Below, piece by piece: positions 60,907-64,000 of a DNA stretch of 64,000 nucleotides (positions are counted from its first letter, which is position 1; each line of letters starts with the position of its first letter). Source of the DNA: JAABSX01 sp964480455 (GTDB taxonomy: Bacteria; Bacteroidota; Bacteroidia; Cytophagales; Microscillaceae). Position numbers and translations under genes: made by a program. The stretch is from contig CAYZQI010000006.1 of NCBI GenBank assembly GCA_964480455.1, forward strand, positions 1 to 64,000, in the 5' to 3' direction. The notes below the pieces were generated by a model, which ran no database searches, was not told the origin of the DNA, and worked only from the letters and a program-made list of their open reading frames with translations.

Positions 60907-62229
60907 TTAAGGATTTTCTACGATTTGCCCACTTAGGTATTGCAAATCTAACTCTGCTAGCTTGGTAGCGTATTTAGCGTTGCTGAGTCGGTTTTGAGAT
61001 TGAGAAAGGTTGAGCTGCGCCTCTCTAAATTGTGTGTTACTTACCTGCCCATAGTTAAACTGTGCCTGTGTGCGTTCAAAATTGGCGCGTGCCGTGGTAA
61101 GGTTGCGCTCTTCCATTTGAAGCACAAATAGTCTATTCTGAAAAGTAGCATACGCATTCTCTACTTGTTGCTCTAGCTGGAGGCTAATATCAGCTAGTTC
61201 TTGGCGGCGTGAGTCTATGGCGATTTTATTATTCTGAATTTGCAAATTTTTACGCCCACCATTGAAAATATCAAAACTCACATTGACTCCTGCCGAAAGC
61301 CCCAAGTTCTGATTGACCAACAGTAAACCTACCTCGTTATCTTGGCGGCTGTAGCTATAGCCCGCCGTAAGCCCTAAGCGTGGCGAGCGTGCTGCTTGAG
61401 CTATTTTCAGGTCTAGTTCTGCCAAATTCTGATTGTATTTTGCACCTTGTATGGCAATATTTTGGTTCTTAGCAGCCTCTTTGAGCGTTGCTAAGTTCCA
61501 GTTGCGCTCATAGTTTACTGCCGCACTGACTTGAAAGACAGTATTGATATTGCGTGCCAATAGTTGATTAAAACTACGCTGGGCGTTCTCTATGTCGAGC
61601 TGTGTAGTTACAAGGTTTACACTGTCTGTATTCAAATCTACCTCTGCATTGAGCACTGCCAGTTGGTTATTGACCCCAAACTCGCTTCTGGTTTTGGCTC
61701 TTTCTAGCCGTTCTTTTGAGATGGCTACATTTTCAAGCTGAATGAGGTAAGTTTCTGTGAGTGTAACCAGGTTGTAATATTGCGAAGCAACATTGATAAC
61801 GGTGTTCTCTATTAATTGTCTGATTTGTACTTTGCTTGCTTCTGCATTAAGTTTGAGCCTTTCATAGGTACGAGTGCTCGCAAAACCATCATACAAGGTA
61901 TAGTTGATATTGATGGCGGCACCTGTTGTCCAAGTAGCTGCACCATTTTGGGCAATGTCAATCACATCTGGAGTGCCTGCTATCTTGAGTTTAGTATTAT
62001 TGTTGGCGTAGTTGGCATTGGCAGAGGTAGTGATGGTAGGTAGCTTACCTGCATTGCCTTGTGTAGCACTGTTTTGCAGTATTTGCGTATTGTTTTTGGC
62101 TATCTTGATACTGTAATTATTTTCTAGGGCAATCTCTACTGCTTGCTCTAAGCTGAGGGTATCTTGTGCTTGCAAAGATAGTTGTGTGAGCAATCCTAAG
62201 ATAGAGGCTATGTATTTAATATTTTTCAT
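60907..62229 (-). CDS. TolC-family outer-membrane efflux protein
   Basis: A 440-residue outer-membrane factor with a signal peptide (MKNIKYIASILGLLTQLSLQ through AQ, residue 22). Two structural repeats are visible, each with an ALENNYSIKIAKNN-type or AKNQNIAIQGAKYN-type helix and a beta-barrel strand pair; the repeats share the N-Q-x-A-x-L-x-A-E-V-D-L tunnel-helix pattern. As a trimer it forms the channel through the outer membrane and periplasm for an RND or ABC exporter. It follows the RND gene by 62 bases, so it is the exit duct of that pump. Confidence 0.93.
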   Translation of the reverse strand: MKNIKYIASILGLLTQLSLQAQDTLSLEQAVEIALENNYSIKIAKNNTQILQNSATQGNAGKLPTITTSANANYANNNTKLKIAGTPDVIDIAQNGAATWTTGAAININYTLYDGFASTRTYERLKLNAEASKVQIRQLIENTVINVASQYYNLVTLTETYLIQLENVAISKERLERAKTRSEFGVNNQLAVLNAEVDLNTDSVNLVTTQLDIENAQRSFNQLLARNINTVFQVSAAVNYERNWNLATLKEAAKNQNIAIQGAKYNQNLAELDLKIAQAARSPRLGLTAGYSYSRQDNEVGLLLVNQNLGLSAGVNVSFDIFNGGRKNLQIQNNKIAIDSRRQELADISLQLEQQVENAYATFQNRLFVLQMEERNLTTARANFERTQAQFNYGQVSNTQFREAQLNLSQSQNRLSNAKYATKLAELDLQYLSGQIVENP

Positions 62230-62291
62230 TTTTTACTTTTTTGAGTTTCTTTCGCTAGAAATAGATGTAGTGGCTCTGTGTATTTCAATTC

Positions 62292-64000
62292 TTAATGCGC
62301 TTCTTGCTCTGCTTTGAGTTCTCTGATGGCTGACTCTACCGACTCTGCGGTAGGCTTCTTGCCCTCCCAAAGCCAAAGTGCATATACCTTGATTTGATTG
62401 GTGATGATGAGCATGGTAGGCAAAGCAATCAAAGTTACAAAAGTAGCAATGCCCAAGCCATACGCCAACGAGATGGCCATAGGGATTAGGAACTGTGCCT
62501 GAAAGCTTTTTTCTAAAATCAGAGGTGCAAGCCCTGCAATGGTAGTTACTGAGGTTAGTAAAATAGGACGAAAGCGCGACAGTCCTGCATCATAGACTGA
62601 ATTTAAAAAGTCTTTGCCTTCTTTTAGATTGCTATTGACAGCACTCACAAATACGAGCGAGTCATTTATCATTACTCCAATCAAGGCTATCACACCCAAA
62701 AAAGAAAGAATACTAATGGGTGCACCGTGTATCCAATGCCCTATCACTACACCGATAAAACCAAAAGGCAAGAGTAAAAACACCGAAAGAGTTTGTTTAA
62801 GCGAACGGAAGGTAAACACTACCAAGGCAAACATCATAATCAGGATTACAGGCATTACTTTGCCTGCCGAGCCTCCTGTTTTTGCTGATTCGCGGCTTTG
62901 CCCTTCAAAAGAAACCCGCAAATTAGGGTACTTGGCCAAGGTGGGTGTGATGATGTTATTTTCAAGATCTGCTAATACGTCTGTAAGTGAGGCCTCAGGG
63001 TTAGCGAGGTCTGCTTCTATCCTTATCTCACGCTTGGTATCTATGTGGTTGATGGCTACAATGCCTCTGGTAATTTCAATTTCTGCTAATTCGCGCAGGG
63101 GATAGGCACTGCCGTCAGGCAATCTGATGCGCATTTCTTCAAGGTTTTCAATGCTTTTTCTGTCTTCCAATTGGTAGCGTACCCAAACTTTTACCTCGTC
63201 TTCGCCACGCTGCAAGCGTTGTGCTTCGCTACCAAAAAAACCTTGGCGCACTTGCCTGATAACATCTTGTACTTGCAAGCCAAGTATGTATGCTTTTTCT
63301 TTTAGACGGAGATTTACTTCTCTCAGGCCTTCTTGGTCGCTATCTACCACATCTTTGATGTCTTTTTTCTTTTGCATCTCTGATTTGACCGTCCCGACTG
63401 CGGCACGAAGATTCTCCATATCATCACCAATGATGGCAATAGAGATGGCCTTCCCGAAAGGGCTTGCTGAACCGTAGGCTAGTTTTTCGGCATTAGGGAT
63501 AGCCCCTGCTTTTTCTCTAATTAGCCCTGCTATCTGAAAGTTTTTGAGGTTTCTGAACTCACCCGTAAGTAAGATGATAAGTAAAGAAGCCTGTTGTGTC
63601 TGGGGGCCTATCGTTTTCTGAATGTCCAGAATCACATCTTGCCCTCCATTTCTGGCTTTGAGTTCTTTGTTTACTTCAATGACTGCCGCCTCTATGTGGT
63701 CTATCCATTTTTTGGTGATATGCTCACGTGTGCCTGAGGGCATTTCTAAGGTGATGTTGATGTTGTCTTGTTCTACATTAGGAAAAATGGTCGTTTTGAC
63801 AAAACCGCCTTGAATGAGTGAAACACTCATAAATAATAAACCAATGAAAATGGCAGCTACCAATGCCTTATTGTTAATAGAAAAACGCAAGATAGGGGCA
63901 TAGACATTGTTGCGTGTTTTGAGCAAGAAAGTATCTAAGGCTTTGGCGATACGGCTAGGTTTTTTCTCTTTGTAGCTTCCTTTGAGTGCTCGTGAGTGCG
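62292..64000 (-). CDS. RND efflux transporter, C-terminal part (gene runs off the window)
   Basis: The open frame continues past 64000, so the N-terminal half is missing; what remains is about 570 residues. It begins near transmembrane helix 7 (LVAAIFIGLLFMSVSLIQGG). It continues with the second periplasmic porter/docking domain (SGTREHITKKWIDHIEAAVI), then a cluster of five helices with IGVMINDSLVFVSAVNS, LTSVTTIAGLAPLIL and the final hydrophobic stretch. The shape is that of the AcrB/MexB or CusA family. The membrane-fusion partner is expected upstream, outside the window. Substrate unknown. Confidence 0.93.
   Translation of the reverse strand, partial: HSRALKGSYKEKKPSRIAKALDTFLLKTRNNVYAPILRFSINNKALVAAIFIGLLFMSVSLIQGGFVKTTIFPNVEQDNINITLEMPSGTREHITKKWIDHIEAAVIEVNKELKARNGGQDVILDIQKTIGPQTQQASLLIILLTGEFRNLKNFQIAGLIREKAGAIPNAEKLAYGSASPFGKAISIAIIGDDMENLRAAVGTVKSEMQKKKDIKDVVDSDQEGLREVNLRLKEKAYILGLQVQDVIRQVRQGFFGSEAQRLQRGEDEVKVWVRYQLEDRKSIENLEEMRIRLPDGSAYPLRELAEIEITRGIVAINHIDTKREIRIEADLANPEASLTDVLADLENNIITPTLAKYPNLRVSFEGQSRESAKTGGSAGKVMPVILIMMFALVVFTFRSLKQTLSVFLLLPFGFIGVVIGHWIHGAPISILSFLGVIALIGVMINDSLVFVSAVNSNLKEGKDFLNSVYDAGLSRFRPILLTSVTTIAGLAPLILEKSFQAQFLIPMAISLAYGLGIATFVTLIALPTMLIITNQIKVYALWLWEGKKPTAESVESAIRELKAEQEAH

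Overview
The window is AT-rich bacterial chromosome from a member of the Bacteroidota, most likely a gliding Cytophagales-type organism. The evidence is a gliding motility / type IX secretion block (porP/sprF, gldK, gldL, gldM and three gldN paralogues), a fused lpxC-fabZ gene, Na+-pumping NADH:quinone reductase subunit F, families typical of Bacteroidota (DUF4271, DUF4836, DUF2452), Bacteroidota-type -7 promoter boxes (TAnnTTTG), and starts that mostly lack Shine-Dalgarno sequences. I saw no rRNA, tRNA or CRISPR array. The functional assignments are read from motifs and family knowledge; no database search was possible.

Layout. 1-3.6 kb: poorly recognised accessory genes, including a 5'-truncated gene with an internal duplication and a Uma2-type nuclease-fold protein. 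3.8-8.4 kb: HD phosphohydrolase followed by the lipid A / fatty acid block lpxD, lpxC-fabZ, lpxA, closed by a clear terminator. 8.6-14.2 kb: FMN reductase, gpsA, a decayed IS3-family transposase with unknown coding debris, an FN3-like lipoprotein, an aminotransferase, and a 131-bp MITE-like element. 14.3-29.5 kb: mostly minus-strand housekeeping and envelope genes: two acyl-CoA dehydrogenases, a response regulator with a secreted GPY-repeat protein, a TraB/GumN protein, DUF2452, nqrF (plus strand), ogt, an RlpA-like lipoprotein, a membrane-anchored MutS-like ATPase next to an FtsX-like permease, and clpX.

29.8-33.5 kb: a MacB-type permease, a coiled-coil membrane protein, and infC-rpmI-rplT, where infC apparently begins with ATT behind a full Shine-Dalgarno. 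33.6-40 kb: a small helical protein, a cyclase-family hydrolase, hemW, a BamA/TamA-like barrel protein, DUF4271 and hemD. 40-48 kb: the motility / T9SS block. The porP/sprF protein and GldK/GldN form envelope parts, and GldL/GldM form the proton-driven inner-membrane motor. 48-53.4 kb: a TetR regulator with two matching operators around the promoter of a divergent small secreted protein, an SDR oxidoreductase, a DUF192 lipoprotein and a malic enzyme. 53.5-54.0 kb: a second, larger copy of the MITE-like element carrying a 15-bp GC-rich hairpin. 54.1-64 kb: a secreted TPR-CHAT protein, L-serine dehydratase, a DUF4836 lipoprotein, and the TolC and RND parts of an efflux system that runs off the right edge.

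The items I judge most worth attention are the TetR double operator, the tandem gldN triplication with intergenic hairpins, the membrane MutS-like ATPase paired with a permease that lacks its own ATPase, the AUU-initiated infC with a strong Shine-Dalgarno, and the MITE family.
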